A stretch of DNA of 64,000 bases from Clavibacter michiganensis (GCF_021216655.1 NZ_CP080437.1:620001-684000); one strand, 5' to 3'; counted from the first letter of the stretch, positions 11,028 through 20,584 are shown. A program made the numbers and translations. Notes: generated by a model from the letters alone, not told the origin.

Positions 11028-11243
11028 GTGATCACCTTCCTCGCCGTCCTCCTCATCGTCAACGGCGTCTGGAACGTCGTCGTGTGGCCGCAGTTCCTCA
11101 AGCGCGTCGCGAAGGATCCCCGTGCGCGCGCCGCCGACGGGTCGCGTACGCCGTTCTTCACCGTGCACCTCGTGCTGGTCTCGGTCTCGCTGCTCCTCGC
11201 CCTCGTGTCGATCGTCGCCGCCGTCGCGGCGTTCCTCTCCTGA
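11028..11243 (+). CDS. Small SCO4848-family membrane protein
   Basis: A 71-residue protein with two hydrophobic helices (about 2-22 and 44-70) separated by a charged loop (FLKRVAKDPRARAADGSRT). It matches the pattern of the actinobacterial SCO4848 family: a W-N-V-V-V-W-P first helix and a TPFFTVHLVL start of the second. Function is unknown. The GTG start has TACCAT (11016-11021) 6 nt upstream and no ribosome-binding site, suggesting leaderless expression. It probably shares a transcript with the thioredoxin-like gene about 50 bp downstream. Confidence 0.75.
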   Translation: MITFLAVLLIVNGVWNVVVWPQFLKRVAKDPRARAADGSRTPFFTVHLVLVSVSLLLALVSIVAAVAAFLS

Positions 11244-11296
11244 CCCCCGGCGAGGGCGCTCCAGCGGCGGACGCCGCGCCCGCGGGAGCGGATGGC

Positions 11297-11608
11297 GTGC
11301 GCGTGGTCATGTTCACCTCGCTCTTCTGCGTCCCGTGCCAGGCGACCCGGCGCGTGCTCGCGGACGTCCAGCGGCTCCTGCCCTGGCTCCCGGTGGAGGA
11401 GCTCGACGTCGCGGCGCACCCCGACCTGGCTGAGGCGGAGAGCATCCGGTCGACGCCGACGATCCTCGTGCGGGCCGGAGACCGGCAGGTGCTCCGCGCC
11501 GAGGGCGTGCCGACCGCGCCGCAGGTGCTGCAGGCGGTGGTGCGGGCCATGGACGGGCCGGCGCCGGCCGGCCCCTCGGGCGCCTCGGGGCGTCCGGACC
11601 CCGCGTAG
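11297..11608 (+). CDS. Short thioredoxin-like protein with CVPC motif
   Basis: A 103-residue thioredoxin-fold protein with the redox motif FCVPC, a cis-proline strand TPTILV about 45 residues later, and an Ala/Pro/Gly-rich C-terminal tail. It lacks a signal peptide and should act in the cytoplasm on disulfides or as a mycoredoxin partner. Its substrate is unknown. I chose the GTG at 11297, which has a GGGAG ribosome-binding site, because the frame upstream back to the previous gene holds no other good start. It follows the SCO4848-like gene at a short distance. Confidence 0.75.
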   Translation: MRVVMFTSLFCVPCQATRRVLADVQRLLPWLPVEELDVAAHPDLAEAESIRSTPTILVRAGDRQVLRAEGVPTAPQVLQAVVRAMDGPAPAGPSGASGRPDPA

Positions 11609-11622
11609 TACCCTCGTCTCGA

Positions 11623-11695
11623 CCCCCTGTAGCTCAATGGATAGAGCATCGGCCTTCTAATCCGACGGTTGCGCGTTCGAGTCGCGCCGGGGGGA
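11623..11695 (+). tRNA. tRNA-Arg (TCT)
   Basis: Acceptor CCCCCTG pairs with CGGGGGG, D arm is GCTC/GAGC, anticodon loop is CTTCTAA (anticodon TCT) and the T arm is GCGCG/CGCGC with TTCGAGT. The discriminator is A. Unlike the other three tRNA genes here, the CCA end is not encoded (CCG follows). Confidence 0.95.
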
Positions 11696-11735
11696 CCGAC
11701 TGTCGGAAGCGCGGGATCGGCCGTAGATTCGACGC

Positions 11736-12557
11736 ATGCGCGACATCCAGTCACAGATCATCGCCGCCCTCGAGGTGCGCCCGACCATCGATCCCGCCGA
11801 CGAGGTCCGGAACCGCGTCGACTTCCTCAAGGCCTACCTCAGGTCCACCGGAGCGGAGGGCTTCGTCCTCGGTGTGAGCGGCGGGCAGGACTCGTCCCTC
11901 GCCGGGCGCCTGGCCCAGCTCGCGATCGAGGAGCTCGCGTCCGAGGGGCTCCTCGCCGAGTTCGTCGCGGTCCGCCTGCCGTACGGCGTGCAGGCCGACG
12001 AGGAGGACGCGCAGCTGGCGCTCTCCTTCATCCAGCCGAAGTCGAGCGTCGTCTTCGACATCAAGCGCGCCGTCGACGGCTTCCAGGCGGAGTACGCCGA
12101 CGCGGCCGGGCACGCGATGACCGACTTCACCAAGGGCAACGTCAAGGCGCGCTCCCGCATGGTCGCCCAGTACGCCCTGGCCGGGCAGGCCCGCCTGCTG
12201 GTGATCGGCACGGACCACGCGGCGGAGGCCGTCACGGGGTTCTTCACGAAGTACGGCGACGGCGGCGCGGACGTCCTCCCGCTCACGGGCCTCAGCAAGC
12301 GCCAGGGGCGCGCGCTGCTCGAGCACCTGGGGGCGCCGGAGCGGCTGTACCTCAAGGCCCCCACGGCGGACCTCCTCGACGACACCCCCGGTCAGACCGA
12401 CGAGGCCAACCTCGGCCTCACCTACGCCGACATCGACGACTTCCTCGAGGGCCGCGACGTCGACGACGAGGTGGCCGAGGCGATCGAGGCGAGATACGCG
12501 AGCACGGAGCACAAGCGACGCGTCCCCGCGAGCATGTTCGACGACTGGTGGAAGTGA
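11736..12557 (+). CDS. nadE: NH3-dependent NAD+ synthetase
   Basis: Catalyses ATP-dependent amidation of nicotinic acid adenine dinucleotide to NAD+ in the cytoplasm. The 273 residues match the short, ammonia-using bacterial form (no glutaminase domain). The PP-loop is GVSGGQDSS, with SGGQDS at 48-53. Family patches [30 protein letters not shown] and FFTKYGDGG follow in order. TAGATT (11724-11729) is 6 nt before the ATG, so translation is probably leaderless. It is monocistronic, ending at a strong bidirectional hairpin. Confidence 0.97.
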   Translation: MRDIQSQIIAALEVRPTIDPADEVRNRVDFLKAYLRSTGAEGFVLGVSGGQDSSLAGRLAQLAIEELASEGLLAEFVAVRLPYGVQADEEDAQLALSFIQPKSSVVFDIKRAVDGFQAEYADAAGHAMTDFTKGNVKARSRMVAQYALAGQARLLVIGTDHAAEAVTGFFTKYGDGGADVLPLTGLSKRQGRALLEHLGAPERLYLKAPTADLLDDTPGQTDEANLGLTYADIDDFLEGRDVDDEVAEAIEARYASTEHKRRVPASMFDDWWK

Positions 12558-12574
12558 TCGCGGCCTGATCCGAC

Positions 12575-12614
12575 GACGACGCCCCGCACCTCCCAGGAGG
12601 TGCGGGGCGTCGTC
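12575..12614. terminator. Bidirectional terminator hairpin (nadE / hypothetical)
   Basis: Near-perfect inverted repeat of about 18 bp, GACGACGCCCCGCACCTCC (12575-12593) against GGAGGTGCGGGGCGTCGTC, with a loop of only 2-3 nt. It lies between convergent nadE and the gene at 12636. Confidence 0.75.
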
Positions 12615-12635
12615 ACATGTCGGCGCGCGTCCGCG

Positions 12636-13343
12636 TCAGCGGCGGTCGGCCTCTGCGGAGCGCGAGTTCGCGGCCGAGGAGGAGGGCACGGGCGGGCTGT
12701 ACTGCTCGTCGGGGGACTCGACGCGGCGCTCGGCGGCGGGCTGGTCGTCGGATCCGCTGCGCCACAGCACCGGCACGGGAGCGACGGCGGTCGGCTCCTC
12801 CGGGCGCGCCGCGGTGCGGGTCCCGGTGGACGTGTCGGCGGGCTGGTCGTCCTCGAACTGCCAGCGCGAGATGTCGCCCTGGAAGATCTTGCGCGCGCGA
12901 CCCGGGTGGTGCTGCCACTCGACCATGCGGTCGCGGAACTCGGCGAGCTGCCCGTCGAACTGGAAGCCGAAGCTGCCGCTGCCGCGCTTGAACTCCGTGA
13001 TCTCGTGCGCGGCCCAGGTGGCGGCCGTGGCGGCGCCCTTGACCGGGAGGAGGCGGATGCGGATGTCCGCCTCGCCCGCCGCGCGGTCGGCGAGCACCCG
13101 CTCTTGCGCCGTGAGCCCGTCCCAGACGGAGGCCTGGCGCGCCGCATCCACGAGGACGCCGATGGCGGCCGCCTTCACCTCGCGGTCGTGCCGCGTGAGG
13201 ATCCGCTGCGTGGCACCGCGCGCGATGACCGCGGCGAGGACGCCGGCGACCACGATGGCGACGAAGGGGACGACGACGCCGGAGAGGAGCTGCGTGCCCC
13301 GCTCGGACGCGAGGGCATCGAGGAGATCATTCCACCACTGCAT
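12636..13343 (-). CDS. Membrane-anchored hypothetical protein
   Basis: A 235-residue protein I cannot assign to a named family. It has a short amphipathic start (MQWWNDLLDALAS) and one strong transmembrane helix at about residues 22-45 (GVVVPFVAIVVAGVLAAVIA). A basic and polar cytoplasmic-type helix region follows to about 150, rich in Arg, Glu and Ala and including a WQHHPGRARKIFQG stretch. The last 80 residues are disordered and Pro/Ser/Glu-rich. TACGGT (complement of 13350-13355) lies 6 nt before the ATG, so I prefer this start to one 23 codons upstream. It looks like a membrane-tethered accessory protein. Confidence 0.65.
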   Translation of the reverse strand: MQWWNDLLDALASERGTQLLSGVVVPFVAIVVAGVLAAVIARGATQRILTRHDREVKAAAIGVLVDAARQASVWDGLTAQERVLADRAAGEADIRIRLLPVKGAATAATWAAHEITEFKRGSGSFGFQFDGQLAEFRDRMVEWQHHPGRARKIFQGDISRWQFEDDQPADTSTGTRTAARPEEPTAVAPVPVLWRSGSDDQPAAERRVESPDEQYSPPVPSSSAANSRSAEADRR

Positions 13344-13424
13344 GCGGCGACCGTACCCCGGGCCCGCGCCCGATCCGGGAGGCCGGGCGGGCGCGTCGCC
13401 GCACCCGCGCACGGGCGCAGCCGG

Positions 13425-13661
13425 TCAGAACCGCAGGCAGTCGACCGCGTCCTGCAGCGACCAGAAGTCGCCGAGCGGCACGAACCCCTGCGCGTCGCGC
13501 CGGAGCCGCTTGGCGCGGAAGCGCTCGCCCTGCGGCTCGCGCATGCGCTCGACGTAGCCGAGGACGGCACCGTCCGGCCGGGTGACGCGCAGCAGCCCGT
13601 CGTGCAGCTCCCGGACCTGCACGGCCGAACGCGCCAGGGGTGTGTAGGTGATGCTGGGCAT
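13425..13661 (-). CDS. Small hypothetical protein
   Basis: A 78-residue basic soluble protein with no recognised family. It has an even mix of strands and charged turns (VRELHDGLLRVTRPDGAVLG, then YVERMREPQGERF) and ends with FVPLGDFWSLQDAVDCLRF. This layout suggests a small compact beta domain with a C-terminal helix. Codon use matches its neighbours. It lies 81 bp upstream of, and on the same strand as, the membrane-anchored gene at 12636, but a separate promoter for the latter makes a common operon uncertain. Confidence 0.55.
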   Translation of the reverse strand: MPSITYTPLARSAVQVRELHDGLLRVTRPDGAVLGYVERMREPQGERFRAKRLRRDAQGFVPLGDFWSLQDAVDCLRF

Positions 13662-13829
13662 GGTGTCCTCCGTCCGTGCGCCGCCGGCCCGGCGATGTCT
13701 CGATGTCCCCGAAGCTACGGGCGACCACCGACATAGCGGAGGCGCGGAATGGGATCCGTCCGGTGACGGTTCCCTCCCATGTCGACCACCGCGGACCTCG
13801 CGCGTCGACGGGAAGTAGGTTCATCTCTC

Positions 13830-14357
13830 ATGCAGACATTCATCCTCGCCGGCGGCTGCTTCTGGTGCCTCGATGCGGTCTACCGCACGCTCGACGGCGT
13901 CCAGGACGTCATCTCCGGCTACATCGGCGGCCACACCGCCCATCCCTCCTACGACGCCGTGTGCACGGGCGCGACCGGGCACGCCGAGGCGGTGAAGGTG
14001 GTCTTCGACGAGGAGGTCATCCCCGCCGACGTCATCCTCGACGTCTTCTTCACGCTGCACGACCCGCGGCAGCTCAACCGGCAGGGTGCCGACGTCGGCA
14101 CCCAGTACCGGTCGGCCATGTTCCCCGCGGACGCCGCGCAGGAGCAGCTGTTCCGCGACGCGATCTCCCGCGCCGGCGAGCTGTGGGACGGCACAGCCGT
14201 CACCACCATCGAGCCGGTCGGCACCTGGTACGACGCGGAGGACTACCACCAGGACTTCTTCGCCAAGAACCCAGGCCAGGGCTACTGCAACGCGGTCGCC
14301 GTGCCCAAGGTGAACAAGGTGCGGAAGTCGTTCGCGCAGTACGTGCGCGCCGCCTGA
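13830..14357 (+). CDS. msrA: Peptide-methionine (S)-S-oxide reductase
   Basis: Repairs methionine-S-sulfoxide in proteins using thioredoxin-type reductants. The 175-residue protein starts MQTFILAGGCFWC, placing the catalytic Cys10 in the invariant GGCFW motif. Family segments GYIGG, GHAEAVKVVFD, LHDPRQLNRQGADVGTQYRS and YHQDFFAKNPGQGYC follow. The last supplies a possible resolving cysteine. The open frame extends 17 codons upstream, but TAGGTT (13816-13821) 8 nt before the ATG at 13830 and the family N-terminus favour this start. A strong hairpin follows the gene. Confidence 0.95.
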   Translation: MQTFILAGGCFWCLDAVYRTLDGVQDVISGYIGGHTAHPSYDAVCTGATGHAEAVKVVFDEEVIPADVILDVFFTLHDPRQLNRQGADVGTQYRSAMFPADAAQEQLFRDAISRAGELWDGTAVTTIEPVGTWYDAEDYHQDFFAKNPGQGYCNAVAVPKVNKVRKSFAQYVRAA

Positions 14358-14366
14358 GCCACCCTC

Positions 14367-14405
14367 GCCGACGCCCCGCGGCCTGTACGGCCGCGGGGCG
14401 TCGGC
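14367..14405 (+). terminator. msrA terminator hairpin
   Basis: Perfect 17-bp inverted repeat GCCGACGCCCCGCGGCC (14367-14383) and GGCCGCGGGGCGTCGGC (14389-14405) with a 5-nt loop, 10 bp after the msrA stop. No T tract follows. Confidence 0.75.
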
Positions 14406-14456
14406 GTACCATCGGCACGTCCGGGCGACGAGGCCCGGCGAGGAGAGGCGACGACG

Positions 14457-14687
14457 ATGTCGATGACCACCAGCACGAGCACGACCGGGCTCCCGCGCAC
14501 CGCGGGCAAGACCTGGGTGGCCTTCGGGGCCACGGGGGCGCTCGCCTCCATCCACTCCCACGACGACGGCTACGAGGTGCGGTCTCTGCACCGCGGCGTC
14601 GTCGCGGGCACCTACCCGACGCTGGAGATCGCGAAGGCCGCCCTCCGTGCCGGCCGGGACGACGACCTCCGCTTCTCGGAGCACTGA
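14457..14687 (+). CDS. Small hypothetical protein
   Basis: A 76-residue protein with no recognised family. After a Thr/Ser-rich start (MSMTTSTSTTG) it reads as a small alpha-beta domain with WVAFGATG, EVRSLHRGVVAGTYPTLE and IAKAALRAGRDDD. The TYPTLEIAKAAL part resembles short domains in which a strand leads into a helix that tracks a residue repeat. An AGGAGAGG ribosome-binding site precedes the ATG at normal spacing, which separates it from the many leaderless genes nearby and supports its reality. It stands alone between the msrA terminator and the SSB-like gene. Confidence 0.6.
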   Translation: MSMTTSTSTTGLPRTAGKTWVAFGATGALASIHSHDDGYEVRSLHRGVVAGTYPTLEIAKAALRAGRDDDLRFSEH

Positions 14688-14818
14688 GCCCCGTCCGTCT
14701 CCTCCACAGGCGTGCACGCTGACGCGTCGCGCGCGCTGATCGCACCGCGTGGTTGCGCGGCACCCCCTGTGACGCATCCTGGCTACGCGGTCAGGAGGTC
14801 GCGGGAAGGGGCGGCCCG

Positions 14819-15196
14819 GTGGTCGACGAGAGCAGGGGGCGGGAGCGCGACGGCGGGAGCGGGACGGGCGTCGCGCTGCACGGGGTGGTCGCTCGGCGAC
14901 CGCGGTGCATCCGCACGGCGGAGGGCTGGGAGGCCGCGAGCCTCCTCGTCGGATCCCGCGACGTCGGCGGCTCGCATCACGGTGCCGTCGTCGTGGTGTG
15001 CACGGGTGCCGGCTCCTCGTGCGCCGTGGGCCGTCTGGCGGTCGGGGACGAGGTGGTCGTCCTCGGGCGCCTCGAGCCTCGTCGCGCCGTCTGCCCCGAG
15101 GACGACGCGGTCGAGCTCGCGGCGGACGCGGTGCTCGCGCGACGCAGGTCCGTCGCCGTCGGCACGCAGGCCGAGGAGCCTAGGATCGCACCATGA
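14819..15196 (+). CDS. SSB-like OB-fold protein (divergent)
   Basis: A 125-residue protein whose pattern follows single-stranded DNA-binding proteins. It has a first strand GVALHGVVARRP, then T-x-x-G-W-x-A-A-S strand 2-3, a VVVVCTGAGSSCAVGRL strand corresponding to the W-x-V-x-x-(F/W) region, GDEVVVLGRLEPRR in place of the usual G-D-x-V-x-V-x-G-R-L, and VELAADAVL as the last strand. It lacks the acidic C-terminal tip of housekeeping SSB, so it may be a specialised paralogue. The GTG at 14819 with GGAAGGGG upstream is chosen. Its stop overlaps the MarR gene start as ATGA. The assignment is by pattern only. Confidence 0.5.
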   Translation: MVDESRGRERDGGSGTGVALHGVVARRPRCIRTAEGWEAASLLVGSRDVGGSHHGAVVVVCTGAGSSCAVGRLAVGDEVVVLGRLEPRRAVCPEDDAVELAADAVLARRRSVAVGTQAEEPRIAP

Positions 15197-15756
15197 GCGG
15201 ATCCCCCCGGTGGCTCGAGCCGGATCAGCAGCGCGCCTGGCGGACGGTCATCGTCGCGTTGAACAACGTCAGCGAGCGCATCGAGCGGCAGCTCCTCCGC
15301 GACTCGGGCATGCCGCACGCGTACTACATGATCCTCGTCCGGCTCTCCGAGGCGGAGGACGGTGCTCTGCCCATGAGCGTCCTCGCCCGCGCGCTCCAGG
15401 CGTCGGCGAGCCGCACCTCGCACGCCGTCACGCGGCTGGAGCAGCTGCGCTGGGTCCGCCGCACGCGGTCGCCGCACGATGGCAGGAGCCTGCTCGCGGA
15501 GCTCACCGACGAGGGCCGGGCGACGCTGGAGGCGGCGGCACCGGGTCACGCGGATGAGGTGCTCCGCTCGGTGTTCGATCCGCTGACCGACGAGCAGACC
15601 GCGCAGCTGGAGACCATCGCGCGGGATATCCTCACCAGCATGAGCGCATCCCCCCTCGACGATGGCCAGGTGGGGGTCCGAGGCGACGACCTCGCCATCC
15701 CGCCGGCACCCGACCGCGACGACAGCCCGGACCGCGCCGACGAGTCCGCCGCGTGA
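15193..15756 (+). CDS. MarR-family transcriptional regulator
   Basis: A 187-residue winged-helix regulator. Residues about 30-145 carry the MarR core: a dimerisation helix, YYMILVRLSEAEDGALPMSVLARAL, recognition helix ASASRTSHAVTRLEQLRWV, and wing RTRSPHDGRSLLAELTDEG with the characteristic Asp-x-Arg. A C-terminal dimerisation helix and an unusual acidic, Pro-rich tail of about 35 residues follow. The ATG overlaps the preceding stop, yet TAGGAT (15181-15186) lies 6 nt upstream inside the SSB-like gene, so it may also be made as a leaderless mRNA. Its ligand and target genes are unknown. Confidence 0.9.
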   Translation: MSGSPRWLEPDQQRAWRTVIVALNNVSERIERQLLRDSGMPHAYYMILVRLSEAEDGALPMSVLARALQASASRTSHAVTRLEQLRWVRRTRSPHDGRSLLAELTDEGRATLEAAAPGHADEVLRSVFDPLTDEQTAQLETIARDILTSMSASPLDDGQVGVRGDDLAIPPAPDRDDSPDRADESAA

Positions 15757-16226
15757 TCCGCGCTCCCCGCGCCCTCCTGGCGCCGGCGCTCCTCGGTGCC
15801 CTACTCCTCTCGGCCTGCACGCAGTCGGCCCCTTCGCCGGAGCCGACACCCGCCGCCGTCACGGCGACCCCCGGCGCCGCCTCCGCTGCGCCCACCGTCG
15901 CGCCGCTCGATCCCGATGGCACGGCCGAGGCCGCCCTCCCCGTCTTCGAGGCGACGGCGGGCGGGGTCGTCGCCGCGGATGCGAACGCGCAGGGTCGCGC
16001 CCTCGTGGACGCGCTCGTGGCCGCCGGCTTCCCGAAGGACCGCATGGAGGTCACCGCGGACGCGACGCCCCTCGGCAACGCGGTCGACTCGATCCTGGTC
16101 TCCGTGCACATGCCGGACGCGTGCCTCGTCGGGCAGCGGGCGAAGGACGGGTTCAGCGCGCACGTCGAGCCGGCGCTCTCGTCCGGCAGGTGCCTCGTCG
16201 GCCAGACGCGCGCGATCGACTGGTGA
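15753..16226 (+). CDS. Lipoprotein, DUF6993-like
   Basis: A 157-residue exported lipoprotein. A basic start and hydrophobic helix end in the lipobox LLSAC (Cys about 22). A disordered Ser/Pro/Thr/Ala linker spans about 23-50, then a compact domain of about 100 residues. The domain has two cysteines (in DACLVGQ and GRCLVGQ) that could form a disulfide and ends TRAIDW. This layout matches the actinobacterial DUF6993 lipoproteins, whose role is unknown. The GTG start overlaps the marR stop (GTGA), so the two are translationally coupled, and the regulator may act on an envelope function. Confidence 0.75.
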   Translation: MIRAPRALLAPALLGALLLSACTQSAPSPEPTPAAVTATPGAASAAPTVAPLDPDGTAEAALPVFEATAGGVVAADANAQGRALVDALVAAGFPKDRMEVTADATPLGNAVDSILVSVHMPDACLVGQRAKDGFSAHVEPALSSGRCLVGQTRAIDW

Positions 16227-16289
16227 TGCCCGGGCCCACGGGCCCTGGCGCGGCATCCGGCACCCGCGGCATTCAATAGACTCGTGCGC

Positions 16290-17972
<1,683 letters not shown>

Positions 17973-17976
17973 TCCC

Positions 17977-18456
17977 GTGACCCGGGTCCACGTCCCGGTC
18001 CACCTCAGGTGGGCCGACCTCGACGCATACGACCACGTGAACAACGTGGAGGTCCTGCGGCTCCTGGAGGAGGCGCGCGTCCGCGCCTTCTGGCGGGGCG
18101 ACGACGACGGGGGCGGCGTGGACCCGGGGATGGCGCTCATCGACGCGACGGCGGGCGCCGCCACGATGACGATGATCGCGCGGCAGGAGATCGAGTACCT
18201 GCTGCCCATCTCCTACGGCAGGCGGCCGCTCGACGTGCAGGTGTGGCTGGGACGGCTCGGCGGATCCAGCCTCGAGGCCTGCTACGAGGTGCGCACGCCG
18301 GTGGGGGTCGAGCCGTCGGCGCTGTACGCGCGGGCGACCTCGACCATCGTGCTGGTCGACTCCGGCACCGGGCGGCCCCGCCGGATCACCGGCGACGAGC
18401 GCGCCGCGTGGGCGGAGTACGTCGAGGAGCCCGTGGCCTTCAGCCGACGCGGCTGA
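17977..18456 (+). CDS. Acyl-CoA thioesterase, YbgC/FadM-type hotdog
   Basis: A 159-residue hotdog-fold thioesterase. The active-site loop LRWADLDAYDHVNN near residue 10 is the 4HBT hallmark, with the Asp of D-x-Y-D-H-V-N-N as the likely catalytic residue, and EIEYLLPISYGRRPLDV is the central strand pair. It hydrolyses some acyl-CoA or acyl-thioester in the cytoplasm; chain-length preference cannot be read. The GTG start lies 4 bp after ettA, so it is in the ettA operon. It faces the convergent tesB gene, a second, unrelated thioesterase, across 20 bp. Confidence 0.85.
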   Translation: MTRVHVPVHLRWADLDAYDHVNNVEVLRLLEEARVRAFWRGDDDGGGVDPGMALIDATAGAATMTMIARQEIEYLLPISYGRRPLDVQVWLGRLGGSSLEACYEVRTPVGVEPSALYARATSTIVLVDSGTGRPRRITGDERAAWAEYVEEPVAFSRRG

Positions 18457-18476
18457 GCCGGTTCCGGCCTCGGGCG

Positions 18477-19382
18477 TCAGTCCCGCGGCTGGGCCGGGAC
18501 CCGGACCATGCCCTCCTGGGCCACGCTCGCGAGCAGCACGCCGTCGCGCGAGTAGATCCGGCCGAGCGACAGGCCGCGGCCGCCCTGGGCGCTCGTCGAC
18601 TCCTGCACGTAGAGCATCCACTCGTCGGCGCGGCCGAACCGGTGGAACCACATCGCGTGGTCGAGGCTCGCGGCCTTGATGCCGGGGGTGGCCCATGAGA
18701 GTCCGTGCCTGCGGTAGATGGACTCGAGGATCGAGTAGTCGCTCGCGTAGGCGAGGGAGGCGAGGTGCACGGCCGGGTCGTCGGGCAGGCGGCCGATCGC
18801 GCGGATCCACACGGCCTGATGGGCGACGCGGTCGGGCGCGGCGCCGAAGTAGACGGGCTGCTCCACATGGCGCATGTCGAAGGGGCGGTCGTTGGCCCAG
18901 TGCGCGGCGACGGGGTGGTCGATGCGGGACAGCACGTCGCGCGCGCTCGGCAGGGACTCCGGCTCGGGGATCCCCTCGGGCATGGGCGCCTGGTGCTCGA
19001 GGCCCTCGTCCGTGTCCTGGAACGAGGCGATCATCGAGAGGATCGGGCGGCCGTCCTGGTAGGCCTGCGTGCGGCGCGTGGAGAACGAGCGGCCGTCGTG
19101 GATCCGGTCGACCGAGAAGGTGATGGGCTTCGTGACGTCGCCGGGCCGGAGGAAGTAGCCGTGCATGCTGTGCGGGCGTCGGTCGGCCTCGGTGGTGCGC
19201 ATGGCAGCGACGAGGGACTGCGCGAGCACCTGGCCGCCGAAGACGCGGCCCATGGGCATCCACTGCGACGGACCGGTGGAGATGTCCTCGCTCGTGCGGG
19301 CGCCCGTGTCGGTGAGGTCGAGGGCGGTCAGCAGACCGGCGAGCGGGCCGTCGTCCGGGATGTCGGATGCGTGGTCGGTCAT
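18477..19382 (-). CDS. tesB: Acyl-CoA thioesterase II
   Basis: A double-hotdog thioesterase of 301 residues that cleaves medium and long acyl-CoAs to free acid and CoA. N-terminal hotdog: MGRVFGGQVLAQSL and HSMHGYFLRPGD. C-terminal hotdog: KAASLDHAMWFHR (catalytic Asp region) and a final QGGRGLSLGRIYSRDGVLLASVAQEG, given here in part: SLGRIYSRDG then ASVAQEG, holding the catalytic Gln. The length and both halves are intact. It is monocistronic on the minus strand, convergent with the small thioesterase gene, and its upstream region is shared with the divergent gene at 19466. Confidence 0.95.
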   Translation of the reverse strand: MTDHASDIPDDGPLAGLLTALDLTDTGARTSEDISTGPSQWMPMGRVFGGQVLAQSLVAAMRTTEADRRPHSMHGYFLRPGDVTKPITFSVDRIHDGRSFSTRRTQAYQDGRPILSMIASFQDTDEGLEHQAPMPEGIPEPESLPSARDVLSRIDHPVAAHWANDRPFDMRHVEQPVYFGAAPDRVAHQAVWIRAIGRLPDDPAVHLASLAYASDYSILESIYRRHGLSWATPGIKAASLDHAMWFHRFGRADEWMLYVQESTSAQGGRGLSLGRIYSRDGVLLASVAQEGMVRVPAQPRD

Positions 19383-19465
19383 GGGTCCTCCGCCTGGCGG
19401 GTCCGGCCTCGGGCAGCCGGGCGCCCGGCGGATCGCACGGGCGCATCCAGTAGCTTAGACACGCC

Positions 19466-20161
19466 ATGACGCCCTCCTTCGCCCTCCGGGACGCCCTCGC
19501 CCTCGGGGATCTGCAGACCTTCCTCGGGCGCTCCGCCCGCGTCGACGACGGGGCCGTGCGCCTCATCGGATCCGGCGGCGTCCTCGCCGTCTACACCTCG
19601 GTGCTGCAGCCCGCCGGTCTCCTCGACCGGTCGCCGACGGTGCTCGGCCTCCGTACCTTCGCGGCCGAGACGCAGGGGCCCGTGGACAGCGTGGTCCCGA
19701 TCCGCGCGCTGCTCGACCGCCTCGCGCGCCTCGAGGGGCCCGCGACCGGATCCCCGGGCGAGCCCGTAGGCGTCCTCGTGCCGCCGGACACCGCCACCGC
19801 GCCGTGGGCGGGGATCTCGCCGCCGCGCGGCGGGTGGCAGCGCACATCGGACGTCGCCGCGTCCGCGCTGCGCGCCGCCGCGCGGGCCGGCATCGACGAG
19901 GTGGCCGCCGCCGTCCCGTCGGGCATCGGCGAGCAGATCGTCTCGCGCGTGCGCGGCGAGGTCTGGGGCCGCCCCGTGGAGGGCGCGCCCGACGTCGTCG
20001 CCGGTGGCGCGTTCGCCGCCTACAGCCTCGGGTTCCTGGGCCCGGATCCCGCCCCCGACGCGGAGCAGGACGACGCGGAGGCGCCCGTCGCGGTGTTCCG
20101 CGCCGGCCCGTGGACGCGCCTCACCACCGCGCGCGGGCACGTGCTCGTGCGACGCCTCTAG
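19466..20161 (+). CDS. Conserved hypothetical protein
   Basis: A 231-residue soluble protein, Ala/Gly/Pro/Arg-rich, with no signal peptide or membrane helix and no catalytic motif I recognise. It shows two halves: about 1-110 with VRLIGSGGVLAVYTSVLQP and VLGLRTFA strands, and about 120-231 with a long helix (DVAASALRAAARAGIDEVAAAV) and a terminal TRLTTARGHVLVRRL. It looks like an actinobacterial protein of unknown role. TAGCTT (19451-19456) precedes the ATG by 9 nt, slightly longer than in the other leaderless candidates. It is divergent from tesB and convergent with glbO. Confidence 0.65.
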   Translation: MTPSFALRDALALGDLQTFLGRSARVDDGAVRLIGSGGVLAVYTSVLQPAGLLDRSPTVLGLRTFAAETQGPVDSVVPIRALLDRLARLEGPATGSPGEPVGVLVPPDTATAPWAGISPPRGGWQRTSDVAASALRAAARAGIDEVAAAVPSGIGEQIVSRVRGEVWGRPVEGAPDVVAGGAFAAYSLGFLGPDPAPDAEQDDAEAPVAVFRAGPWTRLTTARGHVLVRRL

Positions 20162-20188
20162 AGCGTCAGACGGAGTCGGCGGACGCCC

Positions 20189-20584
20189 TCAGGACTCGTC
20201 GAACGTGTTGACCATGGCGTGGGCGGCGCGCTCCAGGTAGTCCCAGAGCTGCGCCTCGTGCATCGGGGCTAGGTCGAGCGAGTCGACGGCGACGCGCATG
20301 TGCGCGAGCCAGCGGTCGCGGGCGTCGGGGTTGACGCGGAACGGCATGTGCCGCATCCGCAGGCGCGGGTGGCCCCGCTCGTCGCTGTAGGTAGTGGGAC
20401 CGCCCCAGTACTGCTCGAGGAATCCGGTGAGGCGCTGGATCGCGCCCTCGAGGTCCTCCTCCGGGTACATCGCGACGAGCACGGGATCGTCGGCGACGCC
20501 CCGGTAGAACTCCCGGACGAGCCTCTCGAAGGTGGGCCGGCCGCCGACGTCGTCGTAGAACGAGCTCGCGAGCAGGTCGGCCAT
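20189..20584 (-). CDS. glbO: Truncated haemoglobin, group II (trHbO)
   Basis: A 131-residue haem protein that binds O2 and may protect respiration or detoxify reactive nitrogen species. It shows the two-on-two globin pattern: VGGRPTFERLVREFYRGV (A-B helices with a B10 aromatic), MYPEEDLEGA, QYWGGPTTY in the CD/E region, proximal His79 in RMRHMPF and Trp92 (G8) in RDRWLAHM. The last two are characteristic of group II. The start codon shares one base with the stop of the upstream mscS-like gene, so the two are coupled. It is common in actinobacteria. Confidence 0.93.
   Translation of the reverse strand: MADLLASSFYDDVGGRPTFERLVREFYRGVADDPVLVAMYPEEDLEGAIQRLTGFLEQYWGGPTTYSDERGHPRLRMRHMPFRVNPDARDRWLAHMRVAVDSLDLAPMHEAQLWDYLERAAHAMVNTFDES

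Noticed and set aside
11158..11754. Minus-strand frame over tRNA-Arg and the thioredoxin-like gene
   Set aside because: Its translated tRNA segment (GATRTRNRR-like) is the usual artefact of reading a tRNA gene as protein.
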